Notes: a model not told the origin generated them from the sequence alone. DNA of 64,000 nt from Leifsonia sp. 1010 (GCF_031455295.1 NZ_JAVDSL010000001.1:744001-808000), one strand, 5' to 3'; positions 8,312 through 17,630 are shown, counted from the first letter of the stretch. Program-made: numbers and translations.

Positions 8312-9745
8312 TCAGTGGGTGAAGGAGGCCGTCTGGCCCTCTATCGGCATCGGGCCCTCGAGCTGGTCGAGGTACGCGACGGCCTCGCGGATGTCGCTCA
8401 CCAGCGACTCCGCCAGGTTGCGGCTCAGCCCGTTGCGCACGACGATGCGCTGCACGGTCAGGTTGCTGATGTCGTCGGGCATCGGGTAGGCGGGGATGAG
8501 CCATCCCTTCAGCCGGAGGCGCTCGGACAGGTGGTACAGGTTCCAGTTCTCGGTGTGCCCCTCCTTCAGCTGCCAGGCGAAGACGGGGATGTCGGAGCCG
8601 TCGTTCCACAGCTCGAACGCGGGCATCTTGGCGATCTCCCCCGAGAGGTAGAGCGCGACATCCTGCGACGCCTTCTGCACGCGGTAGTAGCCGTCGAAGC
8701 CGAGCCGCAGGAACAGGTAGTACTGCAGCAGCACCTGCGCGCCCGGACGTGAGAAGTTGAGCGCGAACGTCGGCATGTGGCCGCCGAGGTAGGTCACGTC
8801 GAACACGAGGTCGGCCGGGAGGTCCTCGACCGTGCGCCAGACCACCCAGCCGAGGCCCGGGTAGACGAGGCCGTACTTGTGGGCGGAGGTGCTGATGGAG
8901 ACCACGCGGTCGACGCGGAAGTCCCACGACAGCTCCGGCTGCAAGAACGGCGCGATCATCCCGCCCGATGCTCCGTCGACGTGGATCTTGATGTCGAGTC
9001 CCGTGTCGGCCTGGATGCGGTCGAGGGCCTCGGAGATCTGCTCGACCGGCTCGTACATCCCGGTGTAGGTGACGCCCATGATCGCGACGACGCCGATCGT
9101 GTTCTCGTCGACGTACTTCTCCAGCTCGTAGCCGTCGAGGACTTTGTGGTCGAGGCTGATCGGCACGTACCGGGCTTCGACGTCCCAGTAGTTGCAGAAC
9201 TTCTCCCAGCAGACCTGGACGGCGCTCGAGAGCACGAGGTTCGGCTTCTCGGTGGACTTCCCTGCGGCCCTTCTCGCCTGCTGCCAGCGGCGCTTCAGCG
9301 CGAGACCGCCGAGCATGCACGCCTCCGACGAGCCGATGGTGGAGGTGCCGATCGCCTTCTCCGGGTCCGGTGCGTTCCACAAGCCCGCGATCATCTTCCA
9401 GCACCGCGTCTCGATCGCCGCGGTCTGCGGGTACTCGTCCTTGTCGATCATGTTCTTGTCGGCGGACTCGGCGTACAGCCGCGCGGCGTGATCGTCCATC
9501 CAGGTACCCACGAAGGTGGCCAGGTTGAGGCGGGCGTTGCCGTCGAGCATCGACTCGTCGTGGACGATCTGGTACGCGGTCTCGGGCAGCGACTCGTTGT
9601 CGGGGATGCGGTCCACCGGCAGATCGGTACTCTCGCCCGGGCGGGCGAAGATCGGGTTGAGCTGGGTCCGGTCGCTGGTGCCGGTGTAGGCGGTGGAGGG
9701 CGACTGCGACGCCTTCGCCCGCTCCTTCGACTCTGAGATGGTCAT
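8312..9745 (-). CDS. gadB: Glutamate decarboxylase
   Basis: This 477-residue PLP enzyme converts glutamate and a proton into GABA and CO2. The PLP lysine is in SISTSAHKYGLVYPG and the cofactor aspartate/substrate loop in IHVDGASGGMIAPF, both diagnostic of GadA/GadB. The length fits the family (about 466). The ATG at 9745 has GAGGAG at good distance; a GTG three codons upstream is possible. It is the first gene of the gadB-gadC unit, an acid-resistance system. The 180 bases upstream hold a hairpin at 9866-9889. Confidence 0.95.
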   Translation of the reverse strand: MTISESKERAKASQSPSTAYTGTSDRTQLNPIFARPGESTDLPVDRIPDNESLPETAYQIVHDESMLDGNARLNLATFVGTWMDDHAARLYAESADKNMIDKDEYPQTAAIETRCWKMIAGLWNAPDPEKAIGTSTIGSSEACMLGGLALKRRWQQARRAAGKSTEKPNLVLSSAVQVCWEKFCNYWDVEARYVPISLDHKVLDGYELEKYVDENTIGVVAIMGVTYTGMYEPVEQISEALDRIQADTGLDIKIHVDGASGGMIAPFLQPELSWDFRVDRVVSISTSAHKYGLVYPGLGWVVWRTVEDLPADLVFDVTYLGGHMPTFALNFSRPGAQVLLQYYLFLRLGFDGYYRVQKASQDVALYLSGEIAKMPAFELWNDGSDIPVFAWQLKEGHTENWNLYHLSERLRLKGWLIPAYPMPDDISNLTVQRIVVRNGLSRNLAESLVSDIREAVAYLDQLEGPMPIEGQTASFTH

Positions 9746-9865
9746 TCGCTTCACTCCTCGGACGGCGCGGGCACCGGCTCGCGCAGTGGACGTTCGCTTG
9801 TACGTCGTCCGGCCGGTCGATCCGTGACCGCGTCGAACAGCGTCACCGTAACGAGGGCGTGATTC

Positions 9866-9889
9866 GCCGCGATAGACAGTTATCGCGGC
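9866..9889. terminator. Perfect 9-bp inverted repeat between the META lipoprotein and gadB
   Basis: GCCGCGATA (9866-9874) and TATCGCGGC (9881-9889) pair perfectly around GACAGT. TTTT follows on the plus strand only. It lies 37 bases after the META-protein stop and about 120 bases before the gadB start, so it may end the former gene or serve as a binding site for gad regulation. Confidence 0.45.
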
Positions 9890-9925
9890 TTTTCCGGGTT
9901 CCGCGACGTCCGTAGCGAGCGGGCC

Positions 9926-10300
9926 TCAGGAGCCGGATCGCTTCAGCGTGCCGATCGTGGAGCCGCCGTCGTCGAGGACGGTCATCGTGTCGCCCGAGAC
10001 GTTGCCCGTGGCCGCCTTGCCGAGCCAGGTGTCCACGTTCTCGCAGGCCATGAGAGTGGATGCGATGGGCCCGAAGGTGATCTCGTCTCCGTCGATCTGA
10101 CCCTTGCCGGAGAGCGTGTTGCAGCCGTCGGAGCCGGAGAAGGTGCCGTCGTTCTCGATGTCGAGGTTCGGCTGCCCCGTGGACGTGGAGCCCCAGCGCC
10201 CGACGACCGCCTGGCCGCTCGGGGTGCCGGCGCAGCCGGCGAGCAGCAGGACCGCGGCGGCCACCGCCGTCAGGTGTCGTATCCGTCGCTGGCGCAGCAT
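9926..10300 (-). CDS. META-domain lipoprotein
   Basis: This 124-residue protein has a lipobox (LLLAGC, Cys23) and then a META/HslJ-like domain in which IENDGTFSGSDGCNTLSGKGQIDGDE-type spacing is clear (GSDGCN with later ACENVDTW giving a likely disulfide). Such proteins sit on the outside of the membrane and are linked to stress tolerance in other bacteria. It is monocistronic. Confidence 0.82.
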   Translation of the reverse strand: MLRQRRIRHLTAVAAAVLLLAGCAGTPSGQAVVGRWGSTSTGQPNLDIENDGTFSGSDGCNTLSGKGQIDGDEITFGPIASTLMACENVDTWLGKAATGNVSGDTMTVLDDGGSTIGTLKRSGS

Positions 10301-10391
10301 GGCCCCTCCCCGCTTTCTCGGCGTCAGGGTAACGCCGCGGCGGCTGTCGGCGACAGGGGGAATCGGCGCGCGCGGCGGGCCGCCCGACGGC

Positions 10392-11102
10392 TCAGTCGTC
10401 GGATCGATCGTCGGCGACGGCGGCCGGGGACAGCACCTCGTCGACGATGGCGAGCAGCTCGGGTCGGGCGAGAATGCGGAAGTGCCCGCCGACGTCCAGC
10501 TCCATGTTGCGCGCGCCCTCGAGCCTGCTGCCGGCGGGGACGTGCGGGTCGAACCATCCCCAGACCGAGATGATCTGGGCGTTCACCGCGCGATTGAGCG
10601 CGAGCCGGACGAGTCCGGGCGACGACGGCATCAACGCGCGGACGCTCGAGATGGGGATGAACCGGGCGAGCGACGAACCGCCGAACGGCGTGGCCACGGC
10701 CACGGTGGTGCGGATGCGCGGACCCGAGTCCGGCATCCCCATCAGGTATTTGGCGATCAGGCCGCCCTTGCTGTGCGCGACGATGACGACATCCGTGAGG
10801 TCGTGCTCGTCGAGATGGCGCTGCACGAGCGCGGCGGCCTCCGGCACGGACATCCGGTTGTCCTCGAGCGCGGTGACGACGTGCACCGGGTGACCGGACG
10901 CGTGGATGTGCTGGGCGAGCGGGCGAAGGAAGCGCCACGTCTCGAAGATGCCGGGGATGAGCACGACGGGCGTGCGCGAGCCCTCGCCGGCCACGAGCGC
11001 GTCCGGGTTGCTGCGGTCGAACGCGGCGCGCAGCTGATGACGGCCGGCGTACAGCCAGTCGAGCGCGAGCACGCCGGCGCGGCGCAGCAGGGTGCGCCTC
11101 AT
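10392..11102 (-). CDS. Alpha/beta hydrolase, lipase/esterase-like
   Basis: This 236-residue protein has the oxyanion region VVLIPGIFETWRFL and the nucleophile elbow VAHSKGG, as in triacylglycerol lipases and PGAP1-like esterases. The ATG at 11102 overlaps the stop of the preceding hydrolase gene as ATGA, so the two are translationally coupled; longer in-frame starts would run deep into that gene. The final histidine is probably in GGHFRI. The substrate is unknown but likely an ester or lipid. Confidence 0.82.
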   Translation of the reverse strand: MRRTLLRRAGVLALDWLYAGRHQLRAAFDRSNPDALVAGEGSRTPVVLIPGIFETWRFLRPLAQHIHASGHPVHVVTALEDNRMSVPEAAALVQRHLDEHDLTDVVIVAHSKGGLIAKYLMGMPDSGPRIRTTVAVATPFGGSSLARFIPISSVRALMPSSPGLVRLALNRAVNAQIISVWGWFDPHVPAGSRLEGARNMELDVGGHFRILARPELLAIVDEVLSPAAVADDRSDD

Positions 11103-11872
11103 CCGGGCACCCGCACCAGCTGAGAGATGAGGGCGGCCGTACGCCAGGGCGCGCCGTGCATGACCAGGTGGGCGACGGACGGGACGCGCACCGCCGCGCC
11201 GCCGGAGCGCTTCGCCAGCTCGGCGACCCATTCGTCGCGGGCGATCGGGTCGCGGGCCCCGCGGACCACGACGACGGGCACGCTCGCGTGCTCCAGCTCG
11301 TCTTCGATTCGGTACTCCAGCATGGCGGGCAGCGTAGCGAGATACCAGGCCGGTCCGCAGTGCAGGTAGTCGCCGATGACGATGCGGTTGCCGCGTGCAT
11401 CCTCCCGCAGGGTGTCGAGCCCGAGCAGCACCCCGGCCTTCACGGCGTTGCGATCTTGCGGTGCCATCACCGGGCCGAGCAGGGCGAGGCCGCGCACGAG
11501 GTCCGGTCGGCGGACGGCCAGGCAGACGGCGACCTGGGTGCCCATCGAGTGGCCGACCACCACGGCGTCGGCGATTCCGGCGTCGTCGAGGAGGGCGGCG
11601 ACGGAGTCCGCGAACTCCGCGATGGAGAGCCCGTGATCCGGACGGAACGGCTTGGCCTTGCCGAACCCGGGCAGGTCGACGGCGACGACCCGGCCCTCCT
11701 CGGCGAGCGCCGGCACCAGCCGCTCGAAGTACCGCGAGCTGACCCCGATGCCGTGCACGAGCACGAAGACGGGAGCCGTCGCGTCGCCGTCCTGCGGCGC
11801 CGGCCGCTGCGGACCGGTGTCGACCGTGACGACGGCGCGGGGCGGGAGCGGAGGCGTCAGGTCGTCGGTCAC
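11099..11872 (-). CDS. Alpha/beta-fold hydrolase
   Basis: This 257-residue protein has the HG motif VLVHGIGVSSRYF, the nucleophile elbow VVGHSMGTQVA (Ser near residue 107) and a final histidine in SVAHLVMHG. It is of the small-molecule esterase/C-C hydrolase size. It is followed by a second hydrolase gene with a 4-base ATGA overlap, so both are probably made together. No pathway genes nearby reveal the substrate. Confidence 0.85.
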   Translation of the reverse strand: MTDDLTPPLPPRAVVTVDTGPQRPAPQDGDATAPVFVLVHGIGVSSRYFERLVPALAEEGRVVAVDLPGFGKAKPFRPDHGLSIAEFADSVAALLDDAGIADAVVVGHSMGTQVAVCLAVRRPDLVRGLALLGPVMAPQDRNAVKAGVLLGLDTLREDARGNRIVIGDYLHCGPAWYLATLPAMLEYRIEDELEHASVPVVVVRGARDPIARDEWVAELAKRSGGAAVRVPSVAHLVMHGAPWRTAALISQLVRVPG

Positions 11873-11921
11873 CCCTCCACGCTACCCGGGCCGTCTCCGC
11901 CCGCCCGCCGGCGGCTCGGCC

Positions 11922-13136
11922 TCACGCCGACGGCTCGAGCACCGTCTTGAGCCAGCCCTCCTCGCGGCGGTCGAAACTCTCGTAGGCCTCCAGCGCATCG
12001 ACAACGCCGACCTCCTGCGTGATGAACCGCGTCGGGTCGAACAGGCCGGCCGCGACGAGGTCGATGAGCGGTGGCGTGACCGCGCGGTGGTTGCAGTTGC
12101 CCATCCGCACGGTGAGGTTCTTGTTCATCGCGGCGCCGATCGGGTAGTGCGTCAACTGCGGCGAGTAGACGCCGATGATGCCGATCCGCCCGGCCTTCGC
12201 GACCGACTCGACCGCCCACTGCGAGACCAGGGTCGGGGCGTCGCCCGGCACCCAGAGGTCGCCCTGGGGGTTCGTCTCCGGCGCGACCTCCTGCTGCGCC
12301 TCCTCGAACTCCGACGCCTGCTCCTGCCCCTGCTCGGCGGCCGGGCCGCTCTTCGGGCGCTGCGCATCCACCCCGACGGCGTCGATCACCGCGTCGACGC
12401 CCGCCCCGCGGGTCAGCTCGAGGATCGCGTCGACCGGCGTCTCGGAGTTGAAGTCGATGATCTCGGCGTTCTGCTCCAGAGCCTGCGCGAGCCGGGTCTG
12501 GATGCCGTCGACGGCGAACACCCGGCCGGCGCCCTGCCGGAAGGCCGAGGCGATGGCGAGCTGACCGACGATGCCCGCACCGAAGACCGCGACGGTGTCG
12601 CCGCGCTTGACGCCGGCGAGCTGCGCGCCGAACCACGCCGTGGGGAAGATGTCGGAGAGCAGGATGGCCTGCTCGTCGCTGACCGCCGCCGGAAGGGGGA
12701 TGAGGGTGTGCTGCGCCCAGGGCACCCGGGCGTACTGCGCCTGCAGCCCGTTCACCGGGCCCGTCGTCTCCGGTCCGCCGAAGAAGGAGGTCCCGGCCGC
12801 GGGGCCGTTCGGGTTGGCGACGTCGCACTGGGCGGTGTTCCCGGCGCGGCACTGCGGGCAGACGCCGCACGAGATGGTGGAGCAGACGATCACGCGGTCG
12901 CCGGGCGAGAAGCCGCGCACCGCATCCCCCACCTCCTCGACCACGCCGACGGCCTCGTGACCGAGCACCGTGCCCGGAACCATGCCGGACATCGTTCCGC
13001 GCACCATGTGCAGGTCGGTGCCGCAGATCGCACTGGTCGTGATGCGCACGATCGCATCCGTGGGTTCTTGGATGGTCGGGTCGGCTACGTCGTCGAGCCT
13101 GATGTCGCCCACTCCGTGCCACACGATCGCCTTCAT
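11922..13136 (-). CDS. Zinc-dependent alcohol dehydrogenase (formaldehyde dehydrogenase-like)
   Basis: This 404-residue MDR-family enzyme has the catalytic zinc site (CGTDLHMVRG and GHEAVGVV), a structural zinc loop with cysteines (CSTISCGVCPQCRAGNTAQC region) and an NAD-binding fold (VAVFGAGIVGQLA). The size and the charged insertion near residues 260-295 are typical of the long glutathione-independent formaldehyde dehydrogenase-like group. GGGAGGAG lies just before the ATG at 13136, which was chosen over a much longer in-frame extension lacking a ribosome site. It is divergent from chaB. Confidence 0.88.
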   Translation of the reverse strand: MKAIVWHGVGDIRLDDVADPTIQEPTDAIVRITTSAICGTDLHMVRGTMSGMVPGTVLGHEAVGVVEEVGDAVRGFSPGDRVIVCSTISCGVCPQCRAGNTAQCDVANPNGPAAGTSFFGGPETTGPVNGLQAQYARVPWAQHTLIPLPAAVSDEQAILLSDIFPTAWFGAQLAGVKRGDTVAVFGAGIVGQLAIASAFRQGAGRVFAVDGIQTRLAQALEQNAEIIDFNSETPVDAILELTRGAGVDAVIDAVGVDAQRPKSGPAAEQGQEQASEFEEAQQEVAPETNPQGDLWVPGDAPTLVSQWAVESVAKAGRIGIIGVYSPQLTHYPIGAAMNKNLTVRMGNCNHRAVTPPLIDLVAAGLFDPTRFITQEVGVVDALEAYESFDRREEGWLKTVLEPSA

Positions 13137-13282
13137 GATGTCTCCTCCCGGTTGCTTCTCCAGACTGGCGCGACGGTACGCGCGGCGGGGGCCGAAGGAG
13201 CACCCGGTTGAAAACCCGGAGGAGCGGGGTAGCTGTGGAGAAGTACTAGCCCCGACGGCAGCGGAAGGAGTACCACAGGACC

Positions 13283-13684
13283 ATGCCCGCATCGCAGGAG
13301 CTGCCCTCCACCCTCGAGCGTTCCGAGAAGCACGCCCAGGCCCTCTGGTCGAAGGCGCACGACTCGGCGGTCGAGGAGTACGGCGAGGGTGAACGGGCGC
13401 ACCGCACCGCCTTCGCTGCACTCAAGCACGAGTACGAGAAGGTCGGCGACCACTGGGAGCGCAAGGCCGAGAACGGGCCGTCGGACCGGAAGGCGGCAGG
13501 CGGCCGCGACACGGACGCACCGACCGAGGAGGGCGTGGACGCGAACGCGTCGAAGGCCCACCTGCTCGACATCGCCAAGCGCCTCGACATCTCCGGCCGC
13601 ACGCGCATGACGAAGGACGAGCTGATCGACGAGATCAAGCGCGCCAATCGCCGCGAGACGGCGGCCAAACGAAAGAAGGGCTAG
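13283..13684 (+). CDS. chaB: ChaB-like protein with Rho N-terminal-like domain
   Basis: This 133-residue protein has a ChaB domain at about residues 5-60 (LPSTLERSEKHAQALWSKAHDSA) and a C-terminal helix-extended-loop-helix of the Rho N-terminal/SAP type (SKAHLLDIAKRLDISGRTRMTKDELIDEIKR spacing). The SAP-like part suggests nucleic-acid binding. ChaB proteins are linked to cation transport regulation in E. coli, but the function in actinobacteria is not settled. It ends two bases before a small membrane-protein gene. Confidence 0.85.
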   Translation: MPASQELPSTLERSEKHAQALWSKAHDSAVEEYGEGERAHRTAFAALKHEYEKVGDHWERKAENGPSDRKAAGGRDTDAPTEEGVDANASKAHLLDIAKRLDISGRTRMTKDELIDEIKRANRRETAAKRKKG

Positions 13685-13686
13685 CA

Positions 13687-13860
13687 ATGGGCGACGTGCT
13701 CGCGTTCATCGGATGCTTCATCCTGTTCTTGGTGGGGCTCCTCCTCCTCGGGTTCGCAGACACCTTCCCGGCGTGGCAGGGCCTCGTGTTCTTCGCGGGC
13801 ATCGTCTGCATCGCCCTCTCCTTCGGCATCCCGGTCGGTGTGCTCGGCCATACCGAGTAG
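13687..13860 (+). CDS. 57-residue membrane protein
   Basis: An ATG two bases after the chaB stop opens a 57-residue frame with two hydrophobic helices (about residues 4-21 and 28-50) separated by ADTFPAWQG, and a stop at 13858-13860. Nearly all third codon positions are G or C, as in the neighbours, which supports coding. The tight spacing suggests co-translation with chaB. I do not recognise the family. Confidence 0.7.
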   Translation: MGDVLAFIGCFILFLVGLLLLGFADTFPAWQGLVFFAGIVCIALSFGIPVGVLGHTE

Positions 13861-13882
13861 CGGTCGCCGCGTCAATCACCCC

Positions 13883-13913
13883 CCTCGCCCTCCCTTTCCT
13901 CAGGAGAGCGAGG
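13883..13913 (+). terminator. Terminator-like hairpin after the small membrane protein
   Basis: CCTCGC-c-CTCC (13883-13893) pairs with GGAG-a-GCGAGG (13103 bases omitted here; right arm 13903-13913) around nine bases. It follows the 57-residue gene by 22 bases and ends one base before the TAGCGT -10 of the AraC gene. Confidence 0.4.
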
Positions 13914-13925
13914 TAGCGTTGGTGG

Positions 13926-14864
13926 ATGGCTGACTTCACGCGCCTGCACAGCCACACCTCCGATCCGGAGGAGGCGGATGCCGCGATGGCCGCCGCCGGA
14001 GGCCGCTTCGCCTTCGCGCAGCTGCCGCAGAACGACTTCTCCTTCGACGTCGACCAGGCGATCGACCCCTCGTTCTCGGTCGCGCGATACGCGATCGGCG
14101 GCCAGTGGGAGACGTCCGGTGACTTCGACGACGTCGTCATCGTGAACGTCAAGAGCGACGTGTACCGCTGGGACATCGACGGCGAGCGCGGTTTCGGCAC
14201 GCGGTCGCCGTTCCTGATCCGGCCGGGCCACGACTTCACCTGCTTCGCCGAGGACAGCGACGTCGTCAACATCTTCCTGTCGCCGCAGATCCTCAGCGAC
14301 GTGGCGGCCACGGCGCTCGGCCACGAGGGCCCTGTCGTGTTCGGATCGGCCGAGACGCGCAGCCCGAAGCACGCGGAGTACATGATGACGGCCGCGACGG
14401 TCGCCGCCGAATACATGGAGTCGGGCACGTTCCGGCACCCGCTGGTGCGCGCGAGTCTCTTCCACACGCTGTCGCTGGCCGCGCTGAACTGCTTCTCGCT
14501 GAGCACCGATCCCCGGGAGCAGGCGCAGACGCCCGCCGCTCAGCTGGAGTCGTACCGCCGGGCGGTCGGGTTCATCGAGGACTACGCCTCCCTTCCCATC
14601 ACCGTGACGGACATCGCCGGGGCGGCCGGGACGACCATCGCGCAACTCCACGCCGCCTTCCGCACCCACGCGGGGACGACGGCCCAGGGCTACCTCCAGC
14701 AGGTGCGGCTGTCGGCGGCGCACACCGAGCTCCAGGTCTCCGACCCGGCGACCACGGATCTCGCCGACCTAGCCGGTCGCTGGGGTTTCGCCGACCTCGA
14801 CCGCTTCGCCCGCCGCTACCGCGAGGCGTACGGCATGCATCCCGCCGTTGCGCTGCAGGACTGA
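13926..14864 (+). CDS. AraC-family transcriptional regulator
   Basis: This 312-residue protein has an N-terminal sensing domain of the AraC-binding-like type and a C-terminal pair of helix-turn-helix motifs (about residues 205-305: TVTDIAGAAGTTIAQLHAAF, then DLADLAGRWGFADLDRFARRY). TAGCGT at 13914-13919, six bases before the ATG, suggests a leaderless transcript. The MFS gene follows in the same direction from its own promoter, and may or may not be the target. Confidence 0.9.
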   Translation: MADFTRLHSHTSDPEEADAAMAAAGGRFAFAQLPQNDFSFDVDQAIDPSFSVARYAIGGQWETSGDFDDVVIVNVKSDVYRWDIDGERGFGTRSPFLIRPGHDFTCFAEDSDVVNIFLSPQILSDVAATALGHEGPVVFGSAETRSPKHAEYMMTAATVAAEYMESGTFRHPLVRASLFHTLSLAALNCFSLSTDPREQAQTPAAQLESYRRAVGFIEDYASLPITVTDIAGAAGTTIAQLHAAFRTHAGTTAQGYLQQVRLSAAHTELQVSDPATTDLADLAGRWGFADLDRFARRYREAYGMHPAVALQD

Positions 14865-14919
14865 GATTTCTCGCCGCTGTCGCTGACGAAGCGGGCCGCC
14901 GACTTCGTAGAATCCCCGG

Positions 14920-16113
14920 ATGGACCCGCGACGCTCCTTCGCCCTGCTCTGGCTGTCGCAGGCCTTCTCGCAGTTCGGGACGAGCGTCTCCTCCCTCGCC
15001 TACCCGCTGCTCATCCTCCAGCTCACCGGATCGGCCGCTCAAGCGGGCCTGGTGGGCGCGGTCGTCGCCGCCACCGGCCTGCTGACCCGGCTCCCGGCCG
15101 GCTCGGTGGCCGACCGCAACCCGCCACGCGCGCTGATGCTGACCGCCGACGGGATGCGATGCGCGTTCCTGGCGGCGCTGGCCGTCACCGTCGCCTCGGG
15201 TGCAGCGGGAACAGGTCTCGTGGTCGCGATCGTCGCCCTCGAGGTGACCGCCGGCGCAGTGTTCGGGCCGGCGGAGTTCCGGATGATCCGGGCGATCACA
15301 CCGCCCTCGGAACGCTCGGTGGCGGTGGGGCGGATGCAGTCGCGCTCGCAGCTGGCCGGGCTGCTGGGGCCGCTGGCCGGCGGGGCCCTGTTCGGCGTCG
15401 CTCCGTGGCTGCCGTTCGCGGTCGACGCCGGAAGCTATCTCGTGTCGCTCGTCCTCATCCTGGCGGTACCGTCCGTCCCCGCTCCGCGGACGGCGGCCGG
15501 CGCGCGCGGAGGCGCATGGCGCTGGCTGCGCTCGGACCCGCTCCTGCTGCCCGCGGCTCTCTGGGTCGCCTTCCTGACGGCGACGTTCTCGGCGGTGGGC
15601 CTGATCGTGATCGTGGTGGCGCAGGATCGCGGCGCGGGCAGCGCCGGCATCGGGTTGATGTCGAGCATCAGTGCGGCGGGCGGTCTGGTGGGCGCCCTGA
15701 TCACCCCGGCCGTACAGCGACGGCTGCGGCCGGGCGCGGTCTTCCGGATCGCGGCGACGCTCGACACCGCAGCCACGCTCGCCCTGCTCCCGCTGCAGTC
15801 GCCCGTTCTCATCGGCGTTGCCGGTGCGGTCGCGTTCCTCTCCGCTCCGATCGTGGCGGCATCGCTGTTCGGCGAGGTCTCCCGTCGCTCCCCCGACGAG
15901 CTGGTCGGCCGCGTGCAGTCGACGGTCGTGCTGGTGGTCGGTCTGGTCGCGCCGGTCACGCCCATCCTCGCCGGTCTGGTGCTCGACCGGTCGGGGTCGG
16001 TCGGCGGCATCATCGCGTGCGCATCGGCCTTCGCCGTCCTCACGCTCGTGGCGGTCCTGCTGCCGGCGTTTCGCCGGCGGTCGGCGGCACTCGACGCCCC
16101 GGCGAACACCTGA
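14920..16113 (+). CDS. MFS transporter (EntS/MFS_3-like)
   Basis: This 397-residue protein has about twelve membrane helices. The start (LLWLSQAFSQFGTSVSSLAYPLL) and the loop SVADRNPPRALM match the MFS_3 group of drug and siderophore exporters. TAGAAT at 14908-14913, six bases before the ATG, with CTGACG further upstream, indicates a leaderless promoter. It lies 55 bases after the AraC gene and 44 bases before the PLP decarboxylase gene. Confidence 0.87.
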   Translation: MDPRRSFALLWLSQAFSQFGTSVSSLAYPLLILQLTGSAAQAGLVGAVVAATGLLTRLPAGSVADRNPPRALMLTADGMRCAFLAALAVTVASGAAGTGLVVAIVALEVTAGAVFGPAEFRMIRAITPPSERSVAVGRMQSRSQLAGLLGPLAGGALFGVAPWLPFAVDAGSYLVSLVLILAVPSVPAPRTAAGARGGAWRWLRSDPLLLPAALWVAFLTATFSAVGLIVIVVAQDRGAGSAGIGLMSSISAAGGLVGALITPAVQRRLRPGAVFRIAATLDTAATLALLPLQSPVLIGVAGAVAFLSAPIVAASLFGEVSRRSPDELVGRVQSTVVLVVGLVAPVTPILAGLVLDRSGSVGGIIACASAFAVLTLVAVLLPAFRRRSAALDAPANT

Positions 16114-16157
16114 CAAGGGACTCCCGACTCGACGCGGGGCGGTGTACCGAAGAAGTC

Positions 16158-17630
16158 ATGGATCACAACGACGCACCGGTCCTCGATGCCCTGGTCGACT
16201 ACCACCGCCTCGACCGCTACGGCTTCACCCCTCCCGGGCACCGGCAGGGGCGCGGCGCCGACGAGCGGGTCAGCGCCGTGCTCGGCGGAGCGCTCCGCCA
16301 GGATGTCCTCGCCACCGCCGGGCTCGACGACCGGAAGGCGTCCAACGGCTACCTCTCACGCGCAGAGGAGCTGATGGCGGACGCGGTCGGGGCCGACCGC
16401 GCGTTCTTCTCGACCTGCGGCTCCTCGTTGTCGGTGAAGGCGGCGATGCTCGCGGTCACGCGGGGTGAGGGCGAGATCATCGTCGGGCGCGACGCCCACA
16501 AGTCCACCGTCGCCGGCCTCGTGCTCTCTGGACTCCAGCCGCGCTGGGTGCCCACCCGCTACGACGAGGAGCAGCACATCGCACACCCGCCGGGGCCGGA
16601 GGAGTTCGAGCGGATGTGGCAGCGCTATCCCGACGCGTCCGCGGCGCTCGTCACCAGCCCGACGCCGTACGGCACCTGCGCCGACCTGCAGGCGATCGTC
16701 GAGGTGTGCCACTCGCGAGGCAAGCCGGTCATCGTCGACGAGGCGTGGGGCGCGCATCTGCCGTTCCATGACGACCTGCCCACCTGGGCGATGGATGCGG
16801 GGGCCGACATCTGTGTGGTCAGCGTCCACAAGATGGGCATCGGGTTCGAGCAGGGGTCCGTCTATCACCTGCAGGGATCGCTGGTAGACCCGATCCGGCT
16901 GCAGCAGTGCGCGGACGTGCTCGCGACCACGAGCTCCAACGTCCTGCTCTACGCGGCGATCGACGGCTGGCGGCGGCAGATGGTCCAGCACGGGACCCGG
17001 CTGCTCGATGACGCACTCACGCTGGCAGACCGCACCAGGAAGGCGATCGAACGCATCCCCGGCCTGCACGTGCTCCGCGACGAGCTCATCGCCCAGGAGG
17101 CTTCACACGATTTCGACCCGCTGCACGTGCTGATCGACGTGCAGCAGCTCGGGGTGTCCGGCTACCAGGTGGCCGACTGGCTGCGCGCCGAGCACCGCAT
17201 CGACGTCGGGATCAACGACCACCGGCGCGTCGAGGCGACGCTGTCGATCGCGGACGATGAGGAGACCACGGCCCGGCTGCTGGAGGCGCTGGAGCAACTC
17301 TCAGAGGCAGCCGAGGAGATGCCGGAGCCGACGCCCGTCACCCTCCCGTCGTCACGCGACCTGGAGCCGATGATGGCGGCTCTCCCGCGCGACGCGTTCT
17401 TCGGCCCGGTGGAGGTGGTCTCCGCCGACCAGGCTGCGGGCCGCGTGGCCGCCGAGCAGGTGACGCCGTATCCGCCGGGGATCCCCGCGATCCTTCCCGG
17501 CGAAGTCATCAACCCCGTCGTGCTCGAATACCTTCGCACCGGGCTCGCGGCCGGGATGGTCATCCCCGATGCGGCAGACCCGAGCCTCGAGACGTTCCGA
17601 GTGGCCCGGAGCCTGCCGCACGCGGAGTGA
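16158..17630 (+). CDS. Orn/Lys/Arg decarboxylase-type PLP enzyme
   Basis: This 490-residue protein has the fold-type I PLP core: STCGSSLSVKAA, the cofactor aspartate in VIVDEAWGAHLPFH, and the PLP lysine in VVSVHKMGIGFEQG. The C-terminal domain (VEQVTPYPPGIPAILPGE) is typical of the compact Gram-positive Orn/Lys/Arg decarboxylases such as SpeA/YaaO. It should turn a basic amino acid into a polyamine precursor, which also consumes a proton. The exact substrate is not readable. The ATG at 16158 gives the family length; the frame upstream is only the MFS gene's shadow. It ends one base before the convergent catalase gene. Confidence 0.88.
   Translation: MDHNDAPVLDALVDYHRLDRYGFTPPGHRQGRGADERVSAVLGGALRQDVLATAGLDDRKASNGYLSRAEELMADAVGADRAFFSTCGSSLSVKAAMLAVTRGEGEIIVGRDAHKSTVAGLVLSGLQPRWVPTRYDEEQHIAHPPGPEEFERMWQRYPDASAALVTSPTPYGTCADLQAIVEVCHSRGKPVIVDEAWGAHLPFHDDLPTWAMDAGADICVVSVHKMGIGFEQGSVYHLQGSLVDPIRLQQCADVLATTSSNVLLYAAIDGWRRQMVQHGTRLLDDALTLADRTRKAIERIPGLHVLRDELIAQEASHDFDPLHVLIDVQQLGVSGYQVADWLRAEHRIDVGINDHRRVEATLSIADDEETTARLLEALEQLSEAAEEMPEPTPVTLPSSRDLEPMMAALPRDAFFGPVEVVSADQAAGRVAAEQVTPYPPGIPAILPGEVINPVVLEYLRTGLAAGMVIPDAADPSLETFRVARSLPHAE

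Noticed and set aside
15159-16157. N-terminal extension of the PLP decarboxylase
   Set aside because: The upstream in-frame sequence is the MFS gene read in the wrong frame; family length is reached from the ATG at 16158.
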